Made by a program: the position numbers and the translations under genes. DNA of 64,000 nt, from NCBI GenBank assembly GCA_016707425.1, contig JADJHU010000001.1:372001-436000 (forward strand). The letters run 5' to 3'. The notes under the pieces are model-generated. The model was given only the letters and a program-made list of their open reading frames with translations. It searched no databases and was not told where the DNA came from. Every line of letters starts with the position of its first letter. Position 1 is the stretch's first letter. The stretch is from Gammaproteobacteria bacterium. Its GTDB lineage: Bacteria; Pseudomonadota; Gammaproteobacteria; Steroidobacterales; Steroidobacteraceae. Below, piece after piece: positions 33,720 to 42,840 of this stretch.

Positions 33720-35818
33720 AGGCCCTGCAAGCCGGCCTCCGCGCGGCTCTCGAATTCCTCTCCGACCTCCTGGAGTGGGCCTTCGGGTCGCGCTCGAATC
33801 CCCTCGCGCAGCTCGGTGCCCTCGGCTGGTTCTTCTTCTGGATCGTCGCGGCCAGCGGCCTCTACCTGTACGTGTTCTTCGACACGGGCGTAACCCAGGC
33901 CTACGCGTCCGTCGAGTCGATCACCCATGCCCAGTGGTGGGCTGGAGGCATCCTGCGCAGCTTCCATCGCTACGCCTCCGACGCACTGATCATCGTGGTG
34001 CTGATACACCTGCTGCGCGAATTTGCCTACGACCGCTTCCATGGCCCGCGCGCCTTCGGCTGGATCACGGGCATGGTGGCGCTCGCCCTCGCCTACGTCT
34101 GCGGCATCTCCGGCTACTGGATGGTCTGGGACCAGCTCGCCCAGTACATCGCCGTCATCACGAGCGAGTGGCTCGATGTGCTGCCGATCTTCGCCGGCTC
34201 CATCGCCCGGAACTTCCTGCACAGCGGCGAGCTCAGCGGCCGGTTCTTCACGCTCATGGTCTACATCCACATCGCCGTGCCGCTCGCCATGCTGGCGGTG
34301 ATGTGGCTGCACATCCAGCGGCATGCAGTCTCGCGAATCAACCCCGCGCGGCCGCTCGCCCTTGCAACTCTCGGGGCACTCCTCGTCCTTGCCCTGGTCT
34401 TCCCGGCCGTGAGCCAGGCGCCGGCCAACCTCGACATTGCGCCGACCCGCCTCGGCATCGACTGGTTCTACCTCCTGACGCTGCCAGGCGTGGAACGCTG
34501 GGGTGGCGGACCCATGTGGGCACTTCTTGGCGGCACGGCAGTCGTTCTGGCCACCTTTCCCTGGCTCATCCGCCGGCGTCGCCCGCCGGTGGCCGTGGTG
34601 CATCTCGATGAATGCAACGGTTGCGGCCGCTGCGTCGAGGACTGCCCGTTCACGGCAGTCAGGCTCGGCCCTCGCAGCGACGGACTCTCCTATGAGCAGG
34701 AAGCTGTCGTGGATCCCGACCTGTGCGTCAGCTGCGGCATCTGTGTCGGAGCCTGCCCCACCTCCACCCCCTTCCGCCGCGCCACCGCGCTCATCCCCGG
34801 CATCGAGCTGCCCGACCATCCGCTCGCAGACATGCGTGCAGCGATCCTTGCGGCCAGCCCTGCCCTCAGCGGAGCTGAGCGCGTCATCGTCTTCCGCTGC
34901 ACGCAGAGTGCGGCCCTCGCAGCGCCAGACCCGGGCGTCGCCGTGTTCGACGTGCCCTGTGTCGGGGAAGTCCCTCCGTCCTTCGTCGATTTTGCACTGT
35001 CACGCGGGCATGCCGACGGCGTGATGCTCGCCGGCTGTCGCGAGGAAGCCTGCTATCAGCGCCTCGGAGGGCGCTGGACCGAGGCGCGCGTCGCCGGTAC
35101 GCGCGACCCACGGCTGCGCGAACGCGTGCCACGCGAGCGCCTCGCGTTTTCCTGGGCAGCCACGACGCAGCGGGCCGTGCGCCTTGCCGACCTCGCCCGG
35201 TTTCGGGCGCGGTTGCACGCGCGAGCGGCGGCCGGCGGACCCACGGCACCCGAGACGGCACGCACCGTCTGGCGGCGCAACGTCAGGTCGCTGCTCGCGC
35301 TGCGCTGGGGTGCGCAGATCGCCTGGCTTGCGGCCTTCGTGGCTGTCGCTGGATTCTTCTCGATCGCGCCGGCCCATCAGTCCCTGGCTCCCGGCGAGGC
35401 CGAGATCAAGCTCAGCCTTGCGCACCCGGGCCAGCGCCGCATCGCCTGCCGTGAGCTCACGCCCCAGGAGCTTGCGAAGTTGCCGATCAACATGCGCCGA
35501 CCCGTCAACTGTCCACGCGCGCGCTGGCCCGTCGCCGTCGAGCTGTGGATCAACGGCAGGCGCCTGCTCGCCGGCAGCTACGCACCCACCGGCGTCTGGA
35601 GCGATGGTCCCTCGGTGGTCTACACGCGCCTGGAGGTGCCGGCCGGACCGCTCGAGCTGCGACTGCGCCTGCGCGACACGGGCCGCCCGGAGGGCTTCGA
35701 TTACGATCAGAGCTTCGCGGTGCAGCTCGCCCCCGCTCAGAGCCTGGCGATAGACTTCCGCCCCGACAACGGCGGCTTCGTGCTGCATGGAGCCACTGCC
35801 ACCGGAGCGAGGCCATGA
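33716..35818 (+). CDS. cytochrome b / 2x[4Fe-4S] ferredoxin / MvhD-like fusion membrane protein
   Basis: 700 residues in one frame. (a) Residues 30-235: cytochrome b N-terminal domain, four-helix core with heme ligand pairs His84/His98 and His185/His199. (b) Further TM at about 265-285. (c) Residues 297-350: two [4Fe-4S] motifs, CNGCGRCVEDCP (Cys300, 303, 306, 310) and CVSCGICVGACP (337, 340, 343, 347). (d) Residues 385-460: a domain like the hydrogenase/heterodisulfide reductase delta subunit (MvhD), with Cys395, 415, 441, 446 in FRC, PCVGEVPP and LAGCREEACYQ. (e) TM at about 530-552 and a C-terminal beta-rich, probably periplasmic domain (560-695). It looks like a membrane electron conduit between quinone and a cytoplasmic Fe-S carrier. 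Its role beside the NO reductase is inferred. Confidence 0.85.
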   Translation: MKALQAGLRAALEFLSDLLEWAFGSRSNPLAQLGALGWFFFWIVAASGLYLYVFFDTGVTQAYASVESITHAQWWAGGILRSFHRYASDALIIVVLIHLLREFAYDRFHGPRAFGWITGMVALALAYVCGISGYWMVWDQLAQYIAVITSEWLDVLPIFAGSIARNFLHSGELSGRFFTLMVYIHIAVPLAMLAVMWLHIQRHAVSRINPARPLALATLGALLVLALVFPAVSQAPANLDIAPTRLGIDWFYLLTLPGVERWGGGPMWALLGGTAVVLATFPWLIRRRRPPVAVVHLDECNGCGRCVEDCPFTAVRLGPRSDGLSYEQEAVVDPDLCVSCGICVGACPTSTPFRRATALIPGIELPDHPLADMRAAILAASPALSGAERVIVFRCTQSAALAAPDPGVAVFDVPCVGEVPPSFVDFALSRGHADGVMLAGCREEACYQRLGGRWTEARVAGTRDPRLRERVPRERLAFSWAATTQRAVRLADLARFRARLHARAAAGGPTAPETARTVWRRNVRSLLALRWGAQIAWLAAFVAVAGFFSIAPAHQSLAPGEAEIKLSLAHPGQRRIACRELTPQELAKLPINMRRPVNCPRARWPVAVELWINGRRLLAGSYAPTGVWSDGPSVVYTRLEVPAGPLELRLRLRDTGRPEGFDYDQSFAVQLAPAQSLAIDFRPDNGGFVLHGATATGARP

Positions 35819-36222
35819 CCGCGAAACTGCTCGAATGGCGCGACGCCTACGCACTCGGCTTGCCCGAGATCGATCATGAGCACCAGCAGATGATTGCCGA
35901 AATCAATCGTCTGCATGAGTCACTGGATCACAACGCGACTGCGGACGACGTCGTCGATTGCCTGGGCGAGATCCTCGCCCACATCTCGGCACACTTCGCA
36001 CTCGAAGAGAAGAACATGCGGGCCGCCGCCTACGACGGGCTGGCCGAACACAAGGCCGATCACGAGCGGCTGCTCGACGAGCTGCATACCATCGCGTCGG
36101 ATGTGGCCGACCGTGGCCGCTATGACTCCGCGGTGCTCGCAGCACGGCTCGATGCGTGGTTCATGAAGCACTTCGGCAGCCTGGACGCCCGCCTGCACCG
36201 CGCACTCCGTGTCCGTCGCTGA
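35815..36222 (+). CDS. bacteriohemerythrin
   Basis: 135 residues, a single-domain four-helix diiron protein binding O2 and possibly NO. All ligands are recognisable: His in EIDHEHQQM, His-x3-Glu in HFALEEKNM, His-x3-His in HKADHERLL and His-x4-Asp in KHFGSLDARL. The start overlaps the stop of the fusion gene (ATGA), so it belongs to the same operon. It may deliver or scavenge O2/NO near the membrane complex. Confidence 0.93.
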   Translation: MTAKLLEWRDAYALGLPEIDHEHQQMIAEINRLHESLDHNATADDVVDCLGEILAHISAHFALEEKNMRAAAYDGLAEHKADHERLLDELHTIASDVADRGRYDSAVLAARLDAWFMKHFGSLDARLHRALRVRR

Positions 36223-36279
36223 CAGCGCGCAGAAAACCGCACCCCGGGCTGCTGCATCGCAGCGTGGATCCGTGCGTGG

Positions 36280-36285
36280 CATAAT
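36280..36285 (+). promoter_or_regulatory. candidate -10 box for the ferredoxin gene
   Basis: CATAAT inside an imperfect palindrome (GCGTGGCATAATGCACGC). It lies 27 bases before the fdxA start, in the 90-base gap after the hemerythrin gene. The -35 is weak. This suggests fdxA can be expressed apart from the upstream operon. Confidence 0.45.
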
Positions 36286-36312
36286 GCACGCATCCCTGCA
36301 GACGAGCTGATC

Positions 36313-36636
36313 ATGGCCTTTGTCGTCACCGAAAACTGCATCAAGTGCAAGTACATGGACTGCGTGGAAGTCTGTCCGGTGGACTGCTTTCACGAGGGTC
36401 CGAACTTCCTCGTCATCGACCCGGATGAATGCATCGACTGCACGCTCTGCGAGCCCGAGTGCCCGGTAGAGGCAATCTTCTCCGAGGAGGAGGTTCCGGC
36501 CGGACAGGAGCAGTTCAAGAAGATCAACGCCGAGCTCGCCAGGAAGTGGCCCGTCATCACCGAAAAAGGCGAGGCTCCAGCCGACGCGAAGGAATGGGAA
36601 GGCGTGCCGGGGAAGCTCGAGCACCTCGAGCGCTGA
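36313..36636 (+). CDS. fdxA: 7Fe ferredoxin (FdxA type)
   Basis: 107 residues. The N-terminal half has the seven-iron pattern: Cys9 in NCIKCKYMDCVEVCPVDC for a [3Fe-4S] site, and CIDCTLCEPECP for [4Fe-4S]. A long C-terminal tail is typical of the Azotobacter FdI-like group. It is a low-potential soluble electron carrier. Being next to the cytochrome b/Fe-S fusion makes it a candidate partner. It converges with dsbC, 15 bases apart. Confidence 0.94.
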   Translation: MAFVVTENCIKCKYMDCVEVCPVDCFHEGPNFLVIDPDECIDCTLCEPECPVEAIFSEEEVPAGQEQFKKINAELARKWPVITEKGEAPADAKEWEGVPGKLEHLER

Positions 36637-36651
36637 AGCGCAGGCTTCCGC

Positions 36652-37377
36652 TCAGCGCCGGGGCTCGCGCAACCGCTGCGCCAGCAGCGCCGGCGGCACG
36701 TAACCGGGCAGCAGCTCTCCATCGGCGAGCACGATGGCGGGCGTGCCACGCACGCCGAATTCCCGCCCGAGCGCATAGTGCTCGGCAACCGGAGTCGATC
36801 CGCAGCGCGTGCTCTCCACGTTCTCGCCCCGCTTGGCGCGCGTGAGCGCTTCATTGCGGTTGGGCGAACACCAGACGCCCTCGGCTTTCGCCCATGAACT
36901 GGTTCCGGGCCCCGAGCGCGGGTAGAACAGATACCGGACGCGGATGCCGAGGCGATTGTACTCGGCGATCTCACTGTGCAGCTTGCGGCAATAGCCACAG
37001 TCGATGTCCGTGAAGACCGTGATCGTGTACCTGGCGTCCTTGGGCCCGAAGATGAGCATTTGACTCTCAGGCACGCCGCCGAGCAGTCCGAGTCGGACGC
37101 TGCGCCGGCGCACCTCCGTCAGATTCGCGTCCTTGTCGAGGTCGTAGAGGTCCCCGGCGATGATGTAGCGGCCGTCGCTCGAGACATAGGCAACGTCCGC
37201 GCCGCGAGCCAGCTCATAGATGCCGGCAATCGGGGAGGGACGCAGATCCTCCGCCTTCACGCCCTGGATCTTCCGGGCAATCTCGGCGCGAGGATCGGGC
37301 CTGCCCTCCTCCGCGTGCACGACCGGACACGCTGCGGCGGCCAGCAACGCGATGACAAGGGAAGCTTTGCAGGACAT
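36652..37377 (-). CDS. dsbC: thiol:disulfide interchange protein DsbC
   Basis: 241 residues. Signal peptide residues 1-22 (cleavage after VVHA). An N-terminal dimerisation domain precedes a thioredoxin-fold domain with CGYC in FTDIDCGYCRKLH near residue 119. A second, structural Cys pair (VWCSPN and TRCGST) and a cis-Pro in VRGTPAIV follow. It isomerises wrong disulfides in the periplasm. A longer open frame upstream belongs to the frameshifted xerD. xerD-dsbC order is common in Gammaproteobacteria. Confidence 0.94.
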   Translation of the reverse strand: MSCKASLVIALLAAAACPVVHAEEGRPDPRAEIARKIQGVKAEDLRPSPIAGIYELARGADVAYVSSDGRYIIAGDLYDLDKDANLTEVRRRSVRLGLLGGVPESQMLIFGPKDARYTITVFTDIDCGYCRKLHSEIAEYNRLGIRVRYLFYPRSGPGTSSWAKAEGVWCSPNRNEALTRAKRGENVESTRCGSTPVAEHYALGREFGVRGTPAIVLADGELLPGYVPPALLAQRLREPRR

Positions 37378-37467
37378 GGGCTGTTGCTCGGCGGCTGGGG
37401 GACGCGTGTTCGACAGGAGATCGTCCCGAAGGTTCGGAACTCGCCTCCTCAGAAGGCAGTCTAGCAG

Positions 37468-37484
37468 ACGGGCGCACCGCCCGT
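37468..37484. terminator. perfect GC hairpin between xerD and dsbC
   Basis: ACGGGCG-CAC-CGCCCGT, seven-base arms. On the plus strand it is followed by TTCTC. On the minus strand, where the flanking genes run, no T-run follows. It may be an attenuator or a processing site rather than a full terminator. Confidence 0.3.
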
Positions 37485-37487
37485 TTC

Positions 37488-38418
37488 TCAGCCCCGTGGG
37501 TGGTGCTGCGCGTGCAGATCCTTCATGCGCTCGCGCGCCACGTGCGTATAGATCTGCGTCGTGGACAGATCGCTGTGTCCGAGCAGCATCTGGACGACGC
37601 GCAGGTCTGCGCCGTGGTTCAGCAGATGCGTCGCGAAGGCGTGCCGCAGAGTATGGGGCGACAGTTCCTTCTCGATTCCGGCCTTGCGCGCGTAGCGCTT
37701 GATGATGTGCCAGAAGGCCTGGCGCGTCATGCGATCGCCCCGGCGCGTCGGGAAGAGATAATCCGTCGTACGCTCGAGCAGGATTTCGTTGCGTGGCCCC
37801 CCGTGCAAACTCCTCCAGCCAGCGCACCGCCTCCTCACCCAGCGGTATGAGCCGCTCGCGGTTGCCCTTGCCGAGAATGCGGATGACACCCTGGTTCAGA
37901 TTGATCTGGTTGTGCCGAAGGCTCACGAGCTCGGAGACACGCACACCCGTCGCATAGAGCACCTCGAGCATCGCACGGTCGCGGTGACCGAGCGGCTCGC
38001 TCACAGTCGGGGCGCCGAGCAGCGATTCGACTTCCTCTTCGGTGAGCGACCTCGGCAGCGACCGACCGATCTTCGGCATGGCAATCTGTGCGGTCGGGTC
38101 CTCGCGCAGGACGCTCTCGCGCACGAGATGGCGGAAGAAGCAGCGGAAGGAAGACAGCTGTCGTGCCGTGGAACGGGGCCGTGCGCCGGCCTCCACCCGA
38201 TGAGCAATGAAGGCGAGCAGGTCGGCACGCGTGGTACGCGTGATCGGAATGTGCCGCTCGGCGAGCCAGCGTGTGAGCGCGGTGAGATCGGCACGGTAGG
38301 CGGCGAGCGTGTTGGCCGACAGACCGCGCTCCATCCACACCGCCTCGAGAAATCGGGGCACCGCCGAATCACTGACCTCGGCGGTCTTCTCGGAGCTTGC
38401 GGCGACGGACTTGGCCAA
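37488..38418 (-). pseudogene. xerD: tyrosine recombinase XerD, interrupted by a +1 frameshift
   Basis: XerD resolves chromosome dimers at dif with XerC. Two frames together give a full protein of about 309 residues. The first (to about 37803) has the SAM-like core domain, the catalytic Arg in TGVRVSELVSL and the Lys in GKGNRERLIPLG. The second (37803-37488) has HTLRHAFATH, GHSDLSTTQIYTHV and the nucleophile Tyr. The switch is at a run of six G on the minus strand (37797-37802). Removing one G restores EEFARGPRNEILLERTTDY. The start is probably the TTG at 38418 behind AGGGG. A GTG at 38490 is possible. Without repair the product loses its catalytic half. Confidence 0.85.
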
Positions 38419-38564
38419 ACACGGACCCCTGGGCGATGACGCGGGAGAGTATGGGGAGGCCGGTTGGCGAAGGGGCGTGATCACCTTCACACCGGTCGTG
38501 AGCCGTTAACATAAAGAGAACCAGTTCACATACGCTTCCCGTCCCCGAAGCGCATACGATACGC

Positions 38565-39365
38565 ATGCCCGAAAGCCCAGCGCCCTCCGCCGTTCTCAGC
38601 ACCGGCCTGCGCCGCATCTACGGCCTCTACGTCTGGTGCACACTCCTCGCCGTCGCCCTGCCGACGCTCCTGCTGCTGCTCCTCACACCGGGTCTCGAGC
38701 GCCGCCGGGCGCTCACGCGCGGTGCGGCGCGACTGATCCTGCGTCTGGCGGGTCTGCCTTTCGAAGTGCGGCAGCTGGAACATCTGCCGGCCGGGCAGTG
38801 CGTGGTCGTCGCCAATCACGCCAGCTATCTCGACGGGCTGGTGATGAAGGCAGCGCTGCCGCCGCGCTTCGGCTTCGTCATCAAGCGCGAGATGAACGAC
38901 GTGCCCCTCGCCGGCCTTCTGCTGCGACGCATCGGTTCGGAGTTCGTGGAGCGCTTCGACCGCCAACGGGGCGCCGTCGACGCCCGACGTGTGCTTCGTT
39001 CGGCCACCCGCGGCCAGTCATTCGTGTTCTTTCCGGAAGGCACCTTCTCGCACAGCCGCGGACTGCTGAAGTTCCACGCCGGTGCGTTCGTCACTGCTGT
39101 GCGGGTCGGTTGTCCGGTCGTACCGGCCGTCATCCGCGGCACGCGCGATTCGCTGCCGGCCACCGGCGTGCTGCCCCGCTGGCGGCGCATCGAGGTGGAG
39201 ATCCTCGCGCCGCTCGGCAGCCCGCCATTCGCAGCAGATGATGCCGTGGCGCAGCTGCGCGACCGCACCCGCGCTGTGATTCTGGCGCGACTGGGCGAGC
39301 CGGATCTGGCGCGCCCGGCGTCGCCCCGCTCCGTCCCCTCGGGCGCCGGCGTCGCGAACGACTGA
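38565..39365 (+). CDS. 1-acyl-glycerol-3-phosphate acyltransferase (PlsC-like)
   Basis: 266 residues. A TM helix near residues 20-42 is followed by the acyltransferase domain. Its H-x4-D motif is NHASYLD near residue 84, and the substrate-binding FPEGTF motif is near 157. A Pro-rich tail ends the protein. It would make phosphatidate from lysophosphatidate, or acylate a related lipid. The family is broad, so the acceptor is not certain. It diverges from xerD. Confidence 0.88.
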   Translation: MPESPAPSAVLSTGLRRIYGLYVWCTLLAVALPTLLLLLLTPGLERRRALTRGAARLILRLAGLPFEVRQLEHLPAGQCVVVANHASYLDGLVMKAALPPRFGFVIKREMNDVPLAGLLLRRIGSEFVERFDRQRGAVDARRVLRSATRGQSFVFFPEGTFSHSRGLLKFHAGAFVTAVRVGCPVVPAVIRGTRDSLPATGVLPRWRRIEVEILAPLGSPPFAADDAVAQLRDRTRAVILARLGEPDLARPASPRSVPSGAGVAND

Positions 39366-39374
39366 GGGCGCGGG

Positions 39375-42300
39375 CTACATGCTGCGGCGATACTGGCCGC
39401 CGACTCCATAGAGGGCGTGCGAGATCTGCCCGAGCGAGCACACCCTGACTGCGTCCATGAGCTCCGCGAAGACGTTGCCGCCCGAGGCAGCCGTGCGCTG
39501 CAGCTGAACCAGCGCCCCCGGTGCGCGGTCGGCGTGACGCGCCTGAAAGCCACGCACGGCGGCCACCTGGGCCTGCTTCTCCGCCTCGGTCGAGCGGATG
39601 AGCTCGGCGCCGGCATGCTCCACACTGCCATCGTACTCCGCGACAAAGGTGTTCACCCCCACGATGGGAAGTGATCCATCGTGCTTGCAGGTCTCGTACC
39701 AGAGGCTCTCCTCCTGGATCCTGCCGCGCTGGTACATGGTTTCCATGGCCCCGAGTACGCCGCCGCGCTCGGAAAGCGCCTCGAACTCCGCATAGACCGC
39801 CTCCTCGACGAGATCGGTCAGATACTCGATGAGAAACGAGCCCTGCAGCGGATTCTGGTTCCTGTTGAGGCCCAGCTCGCGGTTGATGATGAGCTGGATC
39901 GCTACGGCGCGGCGCACGCTCTCCTCGGTGGGCGTCGTCAGCGCCTCATCGTAGGCGTTGGTGTGCAGTGAGTTGCAGTTGTCGAGCAGCGCCTGGAGCG
40001 CCTGCAGCGTCGTGCGGATGTCGTTGAACTGGATCTCGCGCGCGTGCAGAGAGCGGCCCGAGGTCTGGATGTGGTACTTGAGCATCTGGCTGCGCGCGCT
40101 CGCGCCGTAGCGGTCGCGCATGGCGCGTGCCCAGATGCGCCGGGCCACGCGCCCGATCACCGCATACTCCGGATCCATGCCGTTCGAGAAGAAAAATGAC
40201 AGGTTCGGTGCGAAATCGTCGATCTTCATCCCGCGCGCCAGATAGTACTCGACGATGGTGAAGCCGTTCGCCAGCGTGAAGGCGAGCTGCGACACGGGGT
40301 TCGCGCCTGCTTCGGCAATGTGGTAGCCGGAGACCGACACAGAGTAGAAGTTGCGTACACCGTGATCGATGAAGTACTGCTGCACGTCGCCCATCATGCG
40401 CAGCGCGAATTCCGTGGAGAAGATGCAGGTGTTCTGCGCCTGGTCCTCCTTCAGGATGTCCGCCTGCACCGTCCCGCGCACCTGTGAGAGCGCCTCGGCG
40501 CGGATCTTCTCGTAGGTCTCGCGCTCGACGAGTTCCATGCCGTTCACGCCGAGGAGTGCGAGCCCGGACCCGTCATGCCCGGCGGGCAGCTCTCCCTGGT
40601 AGCACGGCAGCGCGAGGCCGCGTGCAGTGAGCTCGCGCTGCCTCTCGGCAATGCACCTCGCGGCATCGTGCCAGCCGCCCGTGCCCCGCAGATGGCGCTC
40701 GACCTGCTGGTCGACCGCGGCGTTGAGGAACATCGCAAGGATCATCGGTGCCGGTCCGTTGATGGTCATGGACACGGAAGTCTGCGGCGCGCACAGATCA
40801 AAACCCGAATAGAGCTTCTTCATGTCGTCGAGCGTCGCGATCGAGACTCCGGAGTTCCCGGTGCGGCCATACACATCCGGGCGGGTGTCCGGATCTTCCC
40901 CATAAAGCGTGGTGGAATCGAAGGCCGTCGAGAGACGCGCCGCCTCGTGGCCGCGCGCCAGGTAATGGAAGCGGCGATTCGTGCGTTCGGGAGAACCTTC
41001 CCCGGCAAACATGCGCGTCGGATCCTCCGCCTCGCGCCGGTAGGGATAGACGCCCCCCGTATAGGGAAAGGCTCCCGGAAGATTCTCGGTCAGCAGGAAA
41101 CGCAGGATCTCGCCCCAGTCGCGGAAGTGCGGCACGGCGAGCTTCGGCACTTTCTGCCGGCCCAGGGTCTCCACGTAGTTCGCGCCCGTGACGTCACGGC
41201 CACGCACCCGGTACCGGTAGCTCTCGCAGGTGGCGGCGGCCAGGCGGCCCGGCCACGCGGCAAGCTGCGCGAGCGCCTCGGGGCCGACCTCGTCGAGCGC
41301 CGCTTCGTAGGCGCGACGCAGTTCACTGTGCGTGGCATCGAGCTCCCTGCCCTGCGCGGGCTCCGGCGCGAAATGCGCGAAAGCCGCTGGCAACCCGGGA
41401 TCCTTCAGAGCCTTCAGCGACTCATAGTGCGCGCAGGCCTCGTGCGCTGCCCTGACCTGATGCTCGATCCCCGCCCGGGTAGTTCGTCCGCCTGCGGCGA
41501 TCTCGGCGAGATAGCGGCTGCGCATCCCGGGGATGAGCGGCGTGCTCGCCGGGTCCGTCGCCGCGACACTCGCGACCCGCCAGCGCTGTCCCCCGATCGC
41601 GCGTGCATCGAGTGCCGTGCCGATGGCGGCGAACAGGCGGTTGACACCCGGGTCATTGAAGCGGCTCGCGATCGTCGGAAACACCGGGAGCTCACCGTCC
41701 GGGATGCGCGCGCGCCCCGGATGGTTGCGCCGCCACTGTCTGCGCACGTCGCGCAGCGCATCCTCTGCGCCACGCTTCTCGAACTTGTTGAGCACGACGA
41801 AATCCGCGAAGTCGAGCATGTCGATCTTCTCGAGCTGGCTCGCTGCCCCATACTCGCTGGTCATGACGTACATGGAGAGGTCCACGAGATCGACGATCTC
41901 GGTACCGGACTGACCGATGCCCGCAGTCTCGACGATCACGAGATCGAAGCCGGCGAGCCGGCAGAGGCCGATCACGTCCTTCAGTACGGCTGAAGTCGCT
42001 AGATGTTCGCGGCGCGTGGCCAGGGACCGCATGAAGATATGCTCCGAAGCGAGCGAGTTCATGCGAATCCGGTCGCCGAGGAGGGCGCCCCCCGAGCGCC
42101 GGCGCGTGGGGTCCATCGCCACTACGACGATGTGCCGTCCGGGAAACTCCCGCACGAAGCGTGCGAGCAGCTCGTCGGTAAGGCTCGATTTGCCGGCACC
42201 GCCGGTTCCGGTGATGCCGAGAACGGGCACCGTCCGGTGCGACTCCCTGATCGCCCGCCGCAGCTGCTGAGCATGCTGCTCCTCGCCCTGCCGGCCTTCA

Positions 42301-42836
42301 AGCGCCGAGATGGCGCGTGCCACGGAACACGCATCGCGAGCCTCGATTCCACCCGGCTCGAAGTCCGGCCGCCTCACCCGCGAAACACGCTCGAGAACGT
42401 CCGCGATCATCCCCTCCAGCCCGAGGCACCGACCATCCTCAGGCGTGTAGATCTTCTCGACACCATGCCGTTCGAGGGCCGCGATCTCTTCAGGCGCGAT
42501 CGTGCCGCCACCACCGACGACCACACGGATGTGCGCACATTGGGCCTCGCGCAGCATGTCGATCATGTAGGCAAAATATTCGTTGTGCCCCCCCTGGTAG
42601 GACGAAACGGCGATCGCATCCGCATCCTCCTCGATCGCTGCGCGCACGATTTCGGCGACACTGCGGTTGTGGCCGAGGTGGATCACCTCGGCCCCGCGGG
42701 CCTGCAGGAGACGCCGCACGATGTTGATGGCGGCATCGTGCCCGTCGAAGAGCGAGGCGGCACTCACGAAACGCAGCGGCGCGCCCTCCCGGTCGGCATG
42801 CGGCTCACGGGGGGTGTCGGGGTGCGTGGCAGTCAT
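39375..42836 (-). CDS. icmF: fused isobutyryl-CoA mutase IcmF (B12-dependent mutase with GTPase)
   Basis: 1153 residues. Interconverts isobutyryl-CoA and n-butyryl-CoA using adenosylcobalamin. Order of domains: the B12-binding domain (about 20-155) with the lower-ligand His33 in LFDGHDAAIN; a MeaI-type chaperone GTPase (about 190-420) with GTGGAGKSSLTDELL; a linker; and the mutase TIM barrel (about 580-1150) with TAFDSTTLYGEDPDTRPDVYG and SGYHIAEAGANPVSQ. The start at 42836 (MTATHPDTP) sits right beside the twin TetR operators. No cobalamin riboswitch is visible. Fusion in this order is the IcmF hallmark and separates it from methylmalonyl-CoA mutase. Confidence 0.95.
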   Translation of the reverse strand: MTATHPDTPREPHADREGAPLRFVSAASLFDGHDAAINIVRRLLQARGAEVIHLGHNRSVAEIVRAAIEEDADAIAVSSYQGGHNEYFAYMIDMLREAQCAHIRVVVGGGGTIAPEEIAALERHGVEKIYTPEDGRCLGLEGMIADVLERVSRVRRPDFEPGGIEARDACSVARAISALEGRQGEEQHAQQLRRAIRESHRTVPVLGITGTGGAGKSSLTDELLARFVREFPGRHIVVVAMDPTRRRSGGALLGDRIRMNSLASEHIFMRSLATRREHLATSAVLKDVIGLCRLAGFDLVIVETAGIGQSGTEIVDLVDLSMYVMTSEYGAASQLEKIDMLDFADFVVLNKFEKRGAEDALRDVRRQWRRNHPGRARIPDGELPVFPTIASRFNDPGVNRLFAAIGTALDARAIGGQRWRVASVAATDPASTPLIPGMRSRYLAEIAAGGRTTRAGIEHQVRAAHEACAHYESLKALKDPGLPAAFAHFAPEPAQGRELDATHSELRRAYEAALDEVGPEALAQLAAWPGRLAAATCESYRYRVRGRDVTGANYVETLGRQKVPKLAVPHFRDWGEILRFLLTENLPGAFPYTGGVYPYRREAEDPTRMFAGEGSPERTNRRFHYLARGHEAARLSTAFDSTTLYGEDPDTRPDVYGRTGNSGVSIATLDDMKKLYSGFDLCAPQTSVSMTINGPAPMILAMFLNAAVDQQVERHLRGTGGWHDAARCIAERQRELTARGLALPCYQGELPAGHDGSGLALLGVNGMELVERETYEKIRAEALSQVRGTVQADILKEDQAQNTCIFSTEFALRMMGDVQQYFIDHGVRNFYSVSVSGYHIAEAGANPVSQLAFTLANGFTIVEYYLARGMKIDDFAPNLSFFFSNGMDPEYAVIGRVARRIWARAMRDRYGASARSQMLKYHIQTSGRSLHAREIQFNDIRTTLQALQALLDNCNSLHTNAYDEALTTPTEESVRRAVAIQLIINRELGLNRNQNPLQGSFLIEYLTDLVEEAVYAEFEALSERGGVLGAMETMYQRGRIQEESLWYETCKHDGSLPIVGVNTFVAEYDGSVEHAGAELIRSTEAEKQAQVAAVRGFQARHADRAPGALVQLQRTAASGGNVFAELMDAVRVCSLGQISHALYGVGGQYRRSM

Positions 42837-42840
42837 GCAT

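Noticed and set aside
36652..38490. Single 612-residue XerD-DsbC fusion protein
   Set aside because: The middle part (about residues 225-370) is out-of-frame xerD; a frameshift merely brings xerD into phase with dsbC, which has its own start and signal peptide.
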